Source: Planctomycetota bacterium (GTDB lineage: Bacteria > Planctomycetota > Planctomycetia > Isosphaerales > Isosphaeraceae). From it: DNA of 16,921 bases. The stretch spans positions 1 through 16,921 of the forward strand of contig JAJYDH010000076.1 in the NCBI GenBank assembly GCA_021777685.1, read 5' to 3'. This document shows, in pieces, positions 1 through 6,685 of the stretch. The notes under the pieces are model-generated. The model ran no database searches and was not told the origin of the DNA. It saw only the letters and a list, made by a program, of their open reading frames with translations. The position numbers were made by a program, and so were the translations under genes. Positions within the stretch are counted from its first letter, which is position 1; each line of letters begins with the position of its first letter.

Positions 1-6
1 GAGAGG

Positions 7-471
7 TCATCCACGGTCCACCCCCGGCGACGTATCCCGAGATCCGGATAGGAGGTTGCGACTCCTGTCCAGAATAAGCAGAAGGGATGGACCATGCAAC
101 AGATTGCGGACACGACCGTTAACATCCATAGTGAAATTATTACTAGTGGCTTTCCATTTGATATCGCCACCTGGGAATGAGGCGCTCCGAGACGGTAGGA
201 CTCCTGAAAGCTCTACGGTCCAAGCTCCGTCCGTTCTCGCCGTCAGCGTATAGAGTTGGCTTCGAGGTATTACCCCCGGAGTGAAACCAGCGTCAAAAAT
301 CGTGGAAAGATCATCGAGCGGGGTGAATGCCTCGACTTCAATAGAGCCATCTCTTGTCCATATAAGCCGTCCATAGCCATTGTGTTCTTCTCCTACTCTC
401 TCGATTCTCAAGTCGTGCAACCACAATTCGAATCTTCCGTCCTGCAAATGATCGATCCAATCCTTGTCCAC
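7..471 (-). CDS. Hypothetical protein, low-GC, GTG start
   Basis: A 154-residue protein that I do not recognise. The start is GTG at 469-471, with GGAG seven bases upstream on the minus strand, which supports this start. The N-terminal 115 residues look like a compact beta-rich domain, with alternating hydrophobic strands such as YGRLIWTRDGSIEVEAF and LYTLTARTDGAWTVELSG. No signal peptide or membrane segment is visible. The last 35 residues are Leu/Ser/Arg-rich and less domain-like, so the stop at 7-9 may follow a frameshift and the gene may once have continued beyond the left edge; this is a guess. Codon use is clearly more AT-rich than in the genes after 1150, which suggests a separate origin. 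Confidence 0.5.
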   Translation of the reverse strand: MDKDWIDHLQDGRFELWLHDLRIERVGEEHNGYGRLIWTRDGSIEVEAFTPLDDLSTIFDAGFTPGVIPRSQLYTLTARTDGAWTVELSGVLPSRSASFPGGDIKWKATSNNFTMDVNGRVRNLLHGPSLLLILDRSRNLLSGSRDTSPGVDRG

Positions 472-1151
472 GGCTGATCTCCAAGCGTGCCTCGGAACAT
501 AAGTTCACCCCGAGCTTCTCATAAGGTGGGTGGCGAGTCAAGATTGGGGCGTTGCTTGACGCCGTGGATCCGAAGATGACCCGGATGTCGGCCCGGTCAC
601 TGGGGATTTGACTGGTGGGCTTTCTGGCGGGCTTCTTGTGGCCTCTGACGGGCTCGTGACTATCGGGAGCCAATCGAGGGTCACGGGAGCCAATCGAGGG
701 TCAGAGCCAATCGAGGGTCAAGTGCCAATCGAGGGTCATAGCCAATCGAGGTAGGAGTTACGCAATTGGGCCGAATGACGACCGGGCGGTTGACGGCTTG
801 GGAAGACTAGGAAGATGGCATTGACAATTTGGCCAGTTTTGTCTTCCTCATTTCATCCAAAGCCCCCCGCTGAACATCGGCCAAGCTACTCTATATCCCA
901 ATCGCGCAACTGCTACGAGGGTCAGGCTTGGTTTTGGTTTTTCGCTCGCAGTCCAAAGTGTCTTCGGAATCGAGAAGTCATTCTCAAAGTCCGACCCCGA
1001 GCGTCCCGGCGTCTCGACGGCCCATCAGCCGGCCGGAGAAACCGCGTCATCCCGTTGATCGTCGGCGGCGGATGCGTTCAACTGGCCTTCGGATGGGCCT
1101 CCGGCGGGATCGCCCGGGAGGCCCAGGCGCATCACACCAGGGAGCAACCTC
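472..1151. other. Gene-poor spacer, lower GC on its left
   Basis: This 680-base stretch has no ORF with a convincing start and protein-like composition. Open frames across it look like chance frames or antisense shadows running into the ThuA-like gene. The only ordered structure seen is the short repeat cluster at 669-752. A TTGACA at 821-826 lacks a matching -10 box at the proper distance. The right half rises to host-like GC on approach to 1152. Confidence 0.6.
669..752. repeat. Five-copy cluster of a 15-base repeat (GCCAATCGAGGGTCA)
   Basis: Four exact copies of GCCAATCGAGGGTCA lie at 669-683, 689-703, 706-720 and 724-738, and a fifth is cut to GCCAATCGAGG at 741-751. Spacers are only 5, 2, 3 and 2 bases. 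The first two copies share an extended unit that begins with GGGA. The spacers are far too short for CRISPR, and no protein frame explains the conservation. It resembles in style the other lineage-type intergenic repeats near 5730-5900 and 6109-7146 but has a different core word. Confidence 0.85.
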
Positions 1152-1943
1152 ATGCGACGATTGATGTTGGCGATCGCGGCGACGGCCCTCGCGGGGACCT
1201 CGGCCCCGGCCGACGAGCCGGCCAAACCGGTCAAGGTCCTGATCATCACCGGCGACAACGTCTCGGTCCACGACTGGAAGGCGACGACCGCGGCCCTCAG
1301 CGACGTCCTCTCGGCCCGGGGGCTGGCCGACGTCCACGTCACGGCCACGCCGGCGAAGGACCTGACCGACGAGAACCTGGCCAGGTATGACGTGCTCGTG
1401 CTCAACTACTTCAACACCAAGAAGCCGGAGGCGAGCCCGGACACGACCTGGACCGACGCCAACAAGAAGGCGTTCCTCAAGGCGATCCACGACGACGGCA
1501 AGGGCCTGGTCGTGATCCACCTCGCCTCGGGGTCGTTCACGAAACCCAACTGGGTCGAGTTCGAGAAGGCCGTCGGCGGCTGGCGGTCCCGGGGCTTCCA
1601 CGGCCCGGCGCACGACTTCACGGTCAAGAAGACGTCGGCGAAGCATCCCATCTCGGAGGGCGCCCCCGCCGAGTTCGCCCACGCCACCGACGAGCTCTAT
1701 CAGAACAGCCTGCTGCCGCCCGACAGCGTCGTTTTGGCGACCGCCTACTCCGACCCCTCCAAGCCCAAGGGGACCGGCAAGGACGAGGCCATCATCTGGA
1801 CGAGCACCTACGGCAAGGGCCGGGTCTTCGAGAACGTCATGGGCCACGACGTCGCCACCATCAACGACCCCGGCTTCCGGACCTGGACCCGCCGCGGCGT
1901 GGTCTGGGCCGCCACCGGAAAGGTCCCCGCCGACGTCAAGTAG
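1152..1943 (+). CDS. Secreted ThuA-like (class I glutamine amidotransferase-fold) protein
   Basis: A 263-residue protein. Residues 1-20 form a Sec signal peptide (MRRLM, then an Ala-rich hydrophobic stretch) with likely cleavage after APA20. The mature part has ThuA-family landmarks: a first strand VKVLIITGDN with H40-D41-W42, a strand and turn GLVVIHLASGSF near 120, and a C-terminal GRVFENVMGHD followed by TINDPGFRTWTRRGVVWAA. ThuA-domain proteins are abundant in planctomycetes, are linked to carbohydrate use, and usually lack a defined reaction. The start ATG follows GGGAG at 1140-1144. The stop codon TAG is the first triplet of a heptamer repeat array. It stands alone on the plus strand here. 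The fold assignment is firm; the substrate is unknown. Confidence 0.9.
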   Translation: MRRLMLAIAATALAGTSAPADEPAKPVKVLIITGDNVSVHDWKATTAALSDVLSARGLADVHVTATPAKDLTDENLARYDVLVLNYFNTKKPEASPDTTWTDANKKAFLKAIHDDGKGLVVIHLASGSFTKPNWVEFEKAVGGWRSRGFHGPAHDFTVKKTSAKHPISEGAPAEFAHATDELYQNSLLPPDSVVLATAYSDPSKPKGTGKDEAIIWTSTYGKGRVFENVMGHDVATINDPGFRTWTRRGVVWAATGKVPADVK

Positions 1944-2013
1944 CGGGTAGCAGTCAGCGGGTAGCGGGTAGCGGGTAGCGGGTAGCGGGTAGCGGGTAGC
2001 GGGTAGCGGGTAG
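1944..2013. repeat. Heptamer tandem array 1 (unit CGGGTAG, 10 units)
   Basis: Ten in-phase seven-base units: nine CGGGTAG plus one variant, CAGTCAG, in second place (1951-1957). The array starts immediately after the TAG stop of the ThuA-like gene (1941-1943), and that TAG itself reads as the end of a further partial unit. The same unit and variant recur reverse-complemented at 2050-2114 and 15782-15830. A period of seven means an array read through would be open in shifted frames, so coding is unlikely. Confidence 0.95.
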
Positions 2014-2049
2014 AATAGGATGAGAACCGGCCGGGTCTTCAGATCTTGA

Positions 2050-2114
2050 CTACCCGCTGACTGCTACCCGCTACCCGCTACCCGCTACCCGCTGACTGCT
2101 ACCCGCTACCCGCT
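2050..2114. repeat. Heptamer tandem array 2 (unit CTACCCG, inverted to array 1)
   Basis: Nine units, in order P V P P P P V P P, where P is CTACCCG and V is CTGACTG, with two extra bases at the end. It is the reverse complement of array 1, which lies 36 bases to the left, so the two can pair into a very long imperfect hairpin. The intervening segment 2014-2049 holds a small palindrome, ACCGGCCGGGT. The array ends one base before the GGGAGG ribosome binding site of the next gene. Confidence 0.95.
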
Positions 2115-2128
2115 CGGGAGGACTGGCG

Positions 2129-2482
2129 ATGGCCCCGCCCGGACAGCGCGACTACAGCACCGCCCGGCTTTCGAGGCATGCTCTGGAGCGGTTCGTCGAG
2201 CGGTTCGGCGTCCCCGCCGACCGGGCCGAGGGCGACCTCCGGGGGGCGCTGGCGAGGACCCGCCGATTGGGCCGGAACCCGGCCAATGAGGCCGTCGCCG
2301 TCCTGGCGATCTACCGGGGGAAGGTCCTGGTGGCGATCGTCAACGGCTCGACCTGCCTGACCGTGCTGACCTGGCCGCAATTCGAGCCCCGGATGCCCGA
2401 GTTCGGCCGGGCGCATCTCCCCCGGAAGCGAGGCCGGATGCTCCGGAGGCTCGCCGATCCCGGCCCGGCACCGGAGGTCTGA
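2129..2482 (+). CDS. Small hypothetical protein, DUF4258-like appearance
   Basis: A 117-residue basic protein. The ATG at 2129 has GGGAGG at 2116-2121 with seven-base spacing, which supports the start. The N-terminal motif LSRHALERFVERFGV, an acidic helix after it, and a central strand pair VAVLAIYRGKVLVAIVNGSTCLTVLTW resemble the layout of DUF4258/RelE-like small proteins (a His-Arg-rich first helix followed by strands). The tail is Arg/Pro-rich (RKRGRMLRRLADPGPAPEV). No partner antitoxin-like gene is next to it. It is placed directly behind heptamer array 2. The family link is by eye and tentative; it may simply be a lineage-specific protein. Confidence 0.6.
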   Translation: MAPPGQRDYSTARLSRHALERFVERFGVPADRAEGDLRGALARTRRLGRNPANEAVAVLAIYRGKVLVAIVNGSTCLTVLTWPQFEPRMPEFGRAHLPRKRGRMLRRLADPGPAPEV

Positions 2483-2509
2483 GAGGGGAGGATGGACGAC
2501 GGCCGGATT

Positions 2510-2785
2510 TCAGCGCGGCGGATTTTCCCGCATTCGCTTCGACTCCCCGCCGGTCTCCTGGAACTCCATCATCGACCGGAGCGAGTTCCAGGCGTTCTCG
2601 TCCACCATCGGGCGCCGGGCGTAGGGATATTGGCACTCGATCGCGACGCCGATGGGGCCGAGCAGGAGCCCCAGCAGCATCCCTTCGGTCGGCGATCGTC
2701 GCTTGTGATAGGCGATGGCACCCCCGATCGCCGAGCATCCGGCGAGCGAAGCCGCGACAAGGCAGAACAGGGACATGGAATCCAT
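2510..2785 (-). CDS. Small membrane protein (91 aa)
   Basis: The frame is open from 2983, but the upstream part overlaps a terminator and promoter and is not protein-like, so I place the start at the ATG at 2783-2785, with AAAGG 9 bases before it. The product begins MDSMSLFCLVAASLAGCSAIGG, a hydrophobic N-terminal segment that could be a membrane anchor, or a lipoprotein signal with LAGC as lipobox. A second hydrophobic stretch follows, GMLLGLLLGPIGVAIEC near residues 36-52, preceded by HKRRSPTEG. Small proteins with this K/R-S-P-x-E-G plus G-rich LLGPIG pattern are common in planctomycetes and of unknown role. The C-terminus (residues 55-91) is hydrophilic. An extended -10 promoter lies about 67 bases upstream. 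Confidence 0.6.
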   Translation of the reverse strand: MDSMSLFCLVAASLAGCSAIGGAIAYHKRRSPTEGMLLGLLLGPIGVAIECQYPYARRPMVDENAWNSLRSMMEFQETGGESKRMRENPPR

Positions 2786-2851
2786 GAGCGATCGCCTTTG
2801 TTGTGCGAAACACTGTGGCATGATGCTCGGATCGGGCGGGGGAATAGCCCA

Positions 2852-2860
2852 AGTATACCA
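2852..2860 (-). promoter_or_regulatory. Extended -10 promoter for the small membrane protein
   Basis: On the minus strand the sequence reads TGGTATACT, a match to the TGnTATAAT extended -10 form with a TATACT hexamer. There is no good -35 box; the upstream position falls in the terminator hairpin, as extended -10 promoters tolerate. Transcription would begin near 2845 and leave a leader of about 60 bases before the ATG at 2785. Confidence 0.45.
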
Positions 2861-2890
2861 AAAAAAAACCGGACGCTCGTACGCCTCCGG
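2860..2890 (-). terminator. Intrinsic terminator with nine-T tract
   Basis: On the minus strand a hairpin at 2890-2869 (CCGGAGGC, loop GTACGA, GCGTCCGG; eight pairs with one mismatch) is followed directly by nine Ts (2868-2860). It is the only textbook hairpin-plus-T-tract I see in this GC-rich window. It lies 330 bases beyond the permease stop and just upstream of the small membrane gene, so it either ends the permease 3' UTR or a short RNA made in 2891-3217. Confidence 0.7.
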
Positions 2891-3108
2891 AATTATTGGC
2901 GCGAAGGATTGTGGAGGTACTTCGGGGCCTATCCGGGAAGGGCGGGAGATCGGGTGCCGGCCCCCGATCTCTCGCCCCGTCACCCATTCCGGATCGCGAC
3001 TCCGTGGCCGCGATCTCGCGGGGTCGCTCCCCGAAAGGCGACTCGCCGGAGGCCGTCGTCGACGCGGGTCGGCGTCATGGATGATCGCGACATCGGGGGA
3101 TCGTGACT

Positions 3109-3133
3109 CTCGCGGCCCCTCCGGGGCCGCGAG
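3109..3133. terminator. Strong GC hairpin beyond the permease gene
   Basis: CTCGCGGCCCC (3109-3119), loop TCC, then GGGGCCGCGAG (3123-3133) gives a perfect 11-base-pair stem. No T tract follows on either strand, so termination is plausible but unproved. It lies 85 bases past the permease stop on the minus strand and could act as an RNA-stabilising 3' structure. Confidence 0.45.
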
Positions 3134-3217
3134 TTCCGAGGGGGATCGGAGTCAAGTCACACCCAGAACCATCGATCCGTGACGGTAAAATTAGGCGTCG
3201 ATGCCGAAATTGTCGGG

Positions 3218-5266
3218 TCAGGCGTGGATCAGCAGGCCGATCCGCTCGGGGAGCTGCTCGGCGACGGCCTGGATGACGTCGCCTTTCATGGCCTTCCAGA
3301 GGGTCCCCCGGCGGGTGGTCCCGAGCAACAGCAGGTCTGCGCCGTGGGTCACGGCCATGTCGAGGATGGCCTCGGGGATGTCGCGGGCGACGCCGTAGAG
3401 CAGCCGGAGCGGCACGCCGGCGTCGTGGGCCTGGCCCCTGAGCCGCTCGAAGAGCTCGAGCGCCGTGGCGTCCTCGGCCAGGCTGGGCGGGGCGGTCGGG
3501 CCCATCGGGGTGACGGCCAGGTGGCGGATGAAGAGGATGTCCAGCTCCGCCTGGCGGTTCTTGCACTCCTTCATCGCGAAGTCGATCAGCCGGGGGTTGC
3601 CGGTGGTCGCCACCATGATCCGCTCCTTGGGGGTGTATTCCCCCTTGAGGATCATCTTCGGCTTGGACGGCGAGGGCTCGAGCGCCGAGGGCGTCGGCTC
3701 GGGCGGGGCGAGCAGGATCGCCCGGTACTTCTGGGTCTCGTAGCTGGCGTACCCCATGATCAGGGCGACGGCCGCCGAGGGGATGAACGCCCGCCAGTCG
3801 TCCCCCATCACCAGCGCGATCCCCAGCTCGGCGGCGACGGCCGATCCGGCCAGCGTCGTGTAGCCGATCCGGGCCTCTCGCTTCAGGGGCACGACCTTGT
3901 TCGAGACGATCGTCACCAGCCGGCCGGCCAGGCCGGCGACCAGGACGATCAGCGCGAAGCTCCGCGCCGCCGGCTTCTCGGTGCAGATCGTGAACCCGAT
4001 GGCGAGCATGACCAGCGTCAGGGCCAGCATGAAGGCCCGCTCGTACCGCTTCAGGTCGAGGAGTCGGTTGGTCGAGGTCGAGGCCAGCGTGATCGAGATC
4101 GCCCCCACCACGCCGATGGCGTAGAGCCCGGCCAGCTTCTCGACGTCGGGGAAGAGCACGACCACCACCGCCGGGATCACCGCCGCGACGATCAGCGGGA
4201 TCTCCGGCATCCCGAACCGGTTCAGCTTCGCCAGCGCCTTGGGCAATTCCTTGTCGCGCGAGAGCATGAACTGGGTCGAGACCAGGGCCCCGATCGCCGT
4301 GTTCACGGCCGAGAGCAGCAGCAGCGCGAAGACCACCGACGCCACCGCCGCGAACCCCGGCCCGATGTAGTGCGAGGCGATCACCTTGAGCATGTCGCCG
4401 GTGTGCGCCAGCATCTCCTTGCCGTCCGGCCCGACCAGCGCCTGCCCGTCGGGGCCCTTGGCCGTCTCGAAGAGGATCGAGTCGGGCAGCGAGGTCATCG
4501 CCAGGGCCAGGACCAGGTTGAGGATCACGATCTCGATCAGGACCGGCAGGATCGCCTTGCGGGCCGTCTTCTCGACCGGCTGGACCATGATCCCGGTCAT
4601 GTTCGCGATCGCCTCCACGCCCGAGAGCGCCAGGACGATCTCGGTGAAGCCGATCCACGAGTGCCAGACCCCGTGCTTGAACGGCGTCTCGACCCGCTGG
4701 AACGCCTCGCCCAGGTGCGGCACGCAGGCGATCCCGATCGCCAGGGTCAGGACCACCGTCGCCACCGCCACGAGCATGGCGATCGCGCCGGTCTTGGTCG
4801 GGCCGAAATAGTTGAGCCAGCCGATCGCCAGGATCGTCAGCGTCGCCGCCAGGACGTCCAGGGGGATGCCCTTGGCGCCGAGCACGCCGGCGCCCAGGTA
4901 GATCCCGTTGATCCCCAGGTAGTGGAAGGCGTCCAGGCAGGACAGCGAGGCCGTCACCACATAGTCGGCGCAGAGCAGCAGGCCGCCGATGACGGCCAGG
5001 AGCTGCGACCGCCGCTGCGCCGACGAGTAGACGCCGCCCCCGTCGGGGAACAGCCGGCAGATGATCTCGTAGCTCCACCCCACCCCGATCATCAGGCCGC
5101 ACATCGCGGCGACGTACCAGAAAGACGCCCGGAAGGTGTAGGCGAACGCCAGGCCGAGCACGTAGAGCCGGCTCGTCCCCCAGTCGCCGAAGAGCATCGG
5201 GCCCGCATGATACCAGCGCAGCTCGCGCGGACGTTCCCCGGTGGCCAGCATGTCGACCGTTTTCAC
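3218..5266 (-). CDS. APC-type amino acid permease fused to a USP-like domain
   Basis: A 682-residue inner-membrane protein. Residues 30-510 carry about 12 hydrophobic segments of the amino acid-polyamine-organocation superfamily, with early FGDWGTSRLYVLGLAFAYTF, PDGGGVYSSAQRRS and a helix near ALSGVEAIANMTGIM typical of APC transporters. A cytoplasmic extension from about 538 (KERIMVATTGNPRLIDFAM to the end) has the alternating strand-helix pattern of universal stress protein domains, ending GADLLLLGTTRRGTLWKAM. The USP nucleotide motif G-xx-G-x9-G-S/T is degenerate: G649 and G662 are in register, but the middle Gly is Arg652 and the S/T is Asp663. APC-USP fusions are known and the USP part is thought to be regulatory. 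The start is GTG at 5264-5266 with no clear Shine-Dalgarno; an ATG five codons in is an alternative. The substrate cannot be told. Confidence 0.88.
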   Translation of the reverse strand: MKTVDMLATGERPRELRWYHAGPMLFGDWGTSRLYVLGLAFAYTFRASFWYVAAMCGLMIGVGWSYEIICRLFPDGGGVYSSAQRRSQLLAVIGGLLLCADYVVTASLSCLDAFHYLGINGIYLGAGVLGAKGIPLDVLAATLTILAIGWLNYFGPTKTGAIAMLVAVATVVLTLAIGIACVPHLGEAFQRVETPFKHGVWHSWIGFTEIVLALSGVEAIANMTGIMVQPVEKTARKAILPVLIEIVILNLVLALAMTSLPDSILFETAKGPDGQALVGPDGKEMLAHTGDMLKVIASHYIGPGFAAVASVVFALLLLSAVNTAIGALVSTQFMLSRDKELPKALAKLNRFGMPEIPLIVAAVIPAVVVVLFPDVEKLAGLYAIGVVGAISITLASTSTNRLLDLKRYERAFMLALTLVMLAIGFTICTEKPAARSFALIVLVAGLAGRLVTIVSNKVVPLKREARIGYTTLAGSAVAAELGIALVMGDDWRAFIPSAAVALIMGYASYETQKYRAILLAPPEPTPSALEPSPSKPKMILKGEYTPKERIMVATTGNPRLIDFAMKECKNRQAELDILFIRHLAVTPMGPTAPPSLAEDATALELFERLRGQAHDAGVPLRLLYGVARDIPEAILDMAVTHGADLLLLGTTRRGTLWKAMKGDVIQAVAEQLPERIGLLIHA

Positions 5267-5726
5267 TCCGAAGGAGGAAGGACCGGAGGTCGGAGGGGCC
5301 GGCCCAGACGGAAGGCCGGCGGTCGTCGACCGGAGAGCGGTCGGCGGGAAGGTAAACCCCCTCGGACGCCTGCGAGGTTAGCTGACGGGCTCGGGGCCGA
5401 AGGTGCCCCGTCGGTCCGGTTTCGATGGCCCGGCCCGATTCGCCCCGGAACCCCTCCCGGGATTCGTTGGTTCCCCCGCCCCCTCGGCCTTCGAGGGGTT
5501 CGGCGATGATCTCTGACGCGGTCCAAAGGCCCGTGAATTGGAATCCATCCCCGCCCGTCGCGTCAAGGGGAGAGCGGCCGTCGATCCGCTTCCCCGGCGG
5601 AATGTCCCGACGATGCCCCGCCGATGACGTGCCCCGGCAACTCCGCCCAACAACCGCCCGGTGACGACCGCCGAACTCCAAGATGGCTCAGGAGATCGGC
5701 GGGAAATGTCCACCCGGTGAGGCTTG
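5267..5726. other. Noncoding stretch upstream of the permease
   Basis: There is no convincing gene. The overlapping open frames here are Arg/Pro/Gly-rich, lack ribosome binding sites and look like chance frames of GC-rich DNA. No repeat or hairpin stands out. The permease promoter should lie in it, but I cannot point to one. Confidence 0.5.
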
Positions 5727-5905
5727 CTCCAAGACGAACCCAACGATCCTGATCCCGACATTCCCAGACGAACCCAATCGCCCCATGACCGACGTTCCCA
5801 GACGAACCCAACCGCCCGCCCCACATTGATCCACTCGCGTTTCCCAGACGAACCCAACCGAGTCGAAGCACCACGGTCACTCCCGCCAGGACGAATCCAA
5901 CCATC
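5727..5905. repeat. Cluster of 17-base repeats (TTCCCAGACGAACCCAA)
   Basis: Three near-exact copies lie at 5761-5780, 5795-5814 and 5841-5860 (each continues with C/T-CG). Diverged copies are at about 5728-5745 (TCCAAGACGAACCCAACG) and 5887-5901 (AGGACGAATCCAACC). Start-to-start distances are about 34, 34, 46 and 45 bases. Spacers differ in length and the flanking copies decay, so this is not a CRISPR array. Its role is unknown; it belongs to a string of dispersed repeats in this gene-free region. Confidence 0.85.
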
Positions 5906-5969
5906 GCGACCACTCCCGGCAAGTCGGAGGGCTCACCATGTCGACTGCATCGGACAAGATACGGCCTCG

Positions 5970-6012
5970 GAGCGGCCAGGACGGCATTCCCACGGGGACC
6001 CTGGGAACGAGT
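5970..6012. repeat. Dispersed palindromic repeat of the TTCCCAG...TGGGAA type
   Basis: The segment, read on the minus strand, has GTTCCCAGGGTCCCCGTGGG followed by AATGCCGTCCTGGCCGCTCC. CATTCCCA (5985-5992) pairs with TGGGAACG (6002-6009), allowing one G-T-type pair, around a short GC loop. The general form (a GTTCCCAG...CTGGGAAC hairpin with a GC-rich extension) is one I recognise as a common dispersed intergenic palindrome in several bacterial phyla. Assignment is from pattern memory, not a search. Confidence 0.5.
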
Positions 6013-6108
6013 GACGCGCCCCCGCCGGTGCCGGTAGCGGCCCGTCGACGACAATCCGACGAGGTAGCTTGCCCGAAGGTTCTTGATCGAATGACATGGG
6101 AATCAAGC

Positions 6109-6149
6109 ATTGACACCGGGTTTTCTCAGGATTGACACCGGGTTTTCTC
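6109..6149. repeat. Two direct repeats of ATTGACACCGGGTTTTCTC upstream of xisH
   Basis: Exact 19-base copies occur at 6109-6127 and 6131-6149, separated by AGG. Near-identical copies with one T fewer occur on the other side of the xisHI pair at 7092-7146. The placement on both sides of the two-gene block suggests either a mobile or recombining cassette, or a shared regulatory or structural element. Confidence 0.85.
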
Positions 6150-6250
6150 CAATTCCCGATAACGGGCGAAATGTCCACTCGGCCTCGTGGCCTGGTAGAC
6201 TGGGTGTGATATCTCGGGAGCCGCGGGCCGTCCTCGCGGAGATTGGGCCG

Positions 6251-6685
6251 ATGCCCGCGAAGAACCTTTATCACGACAACGTCATCCGAGCCCTCATCGC
6301 CGACGGGTGGTCGATCACCCACGACCCGTTGACGCTCTCGTTTGGAGGGAAGGATCTGTTTGTCGACCTCGGCGCGGAGCGCGCGGCGGTCGCGGCCGAG
6401 AAGGAGGGCCGGAGGATCGCCGTCGAGGTTCAGAGTTTCCTCAGCCCTTCGCCCGTGAGCGACTTGCAACAAGCGGTGGGCCAGTATGAAATGTATCGGG
6501 CGTTGTTGTCGGAGTCCGAGCCCGACCGGACCCCATACCTCGCGGTACCCCGCCGCGTCCATGAAGGCTTGCTCTCCGAGCGGTTCGGGCAGATGATCGT
6601 CGCCCGCCTCCGGCTGAGAGTGCTGGTCTTCGACGAACAAGCGGAGCGAATCCTCCGATGGATCGAACCGATCGATATCGCCTGA
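6251..6685 (+). CDS. xisH: XisH family protein (PD-(D/E)XK-like)
   Basis: A 144-residue protein. I start it at ATG 6251, with GGAG about ten bases before, because family members begin MPAK. The frame is open further upstream to 6110, but that part runs through repeats. Family hallmarks: MPAKNLYHDNVIRALIADGW, ITHDPLTLSFGGKDLFVDLGAE, and a late YLAVPRRV strand. XisH was named as one of the proteins needed for excision of the fdxN element in Anabaena, but it is widespread in bacteria without that element. The family is thought to have a restriction-endonuclease-like fold. D39 and E59 fit a D...E-x-K site, but the position usually Lys (EIKSF/EVKSF in the cyanobacterial sequences I recall) is Gln61 here. 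It overlaps xisI by 28 bases, so the two are co-translated. Composition is host-like (one sampled line is 78% GC). Confidence 0.92.
   Translation: MPAKNLYHDNVIRALIADGWSITHDPLTLSFGGKDLFVDLGAERAAVAAEKEGRRIAVEVQSFLSPSPVSDLQQAVGQYEMYRALLSESEPDRTPYLAVPRRVHEGLLSERFGQMIVARLRLRVLVFDEQAERILRWIEPIDIA

Larger units (their letters stand above)
2786..3217. other. Intergenic region with terminator, promoter and GC hairpin
   Basis: This 432-base gap separates two minus-strand genes. It holds the extended -10 promoter at 2852-2860, the T-tract terminator at 2860-2890 and the GC hairpin at 3109-3133, each listed separately. Between 2891 and 3108 I see no gene. If the minus-strand terminator ends the permease message, the 3' untranslated region is about 330 bases long. 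Confidence 0.5.

Noticed and set aside
669..752. CRISPR array
   Set aside because: Spacers are 2 to 5 bases and the repeat is 15 bases; no cas gene is present.
751..790. IS-end-like word GGAGTTACGCA
   Set aside because: It recalls inverted-repeat ends of some insertion sequences, but there is no matching second end, target duplication or transposase.
3075..5681. Very long open frames overlapping the permease on both strands
   Set aside because: They are Asp/Arg/Gly/Pro-rich shadows of the GC-rich permease gene; only the 3218-5266 minus frame has membrane segments and family motifs.
5727..5905. CRISPR array
   Set aside because: Repeat of only about 17 bases, decayed end copies and spacers of unequal length from 14 to 26 bases.
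5938..6135. A 65-codon ORF with a fair GGAGG before its ATG
   Set aside because: The frame covers a dispersed palindrome and runs into the ATTGACACCGGG repeat; the product has no protein-like pattern. The ribosome binding site match alone is not enough.
6110..6250. N-terminal extension of XisH from the upstream ATG
   Set aside because: The added 47 codons run through direct repeats, and family members start at MPAK, which is the ATG at 6251.
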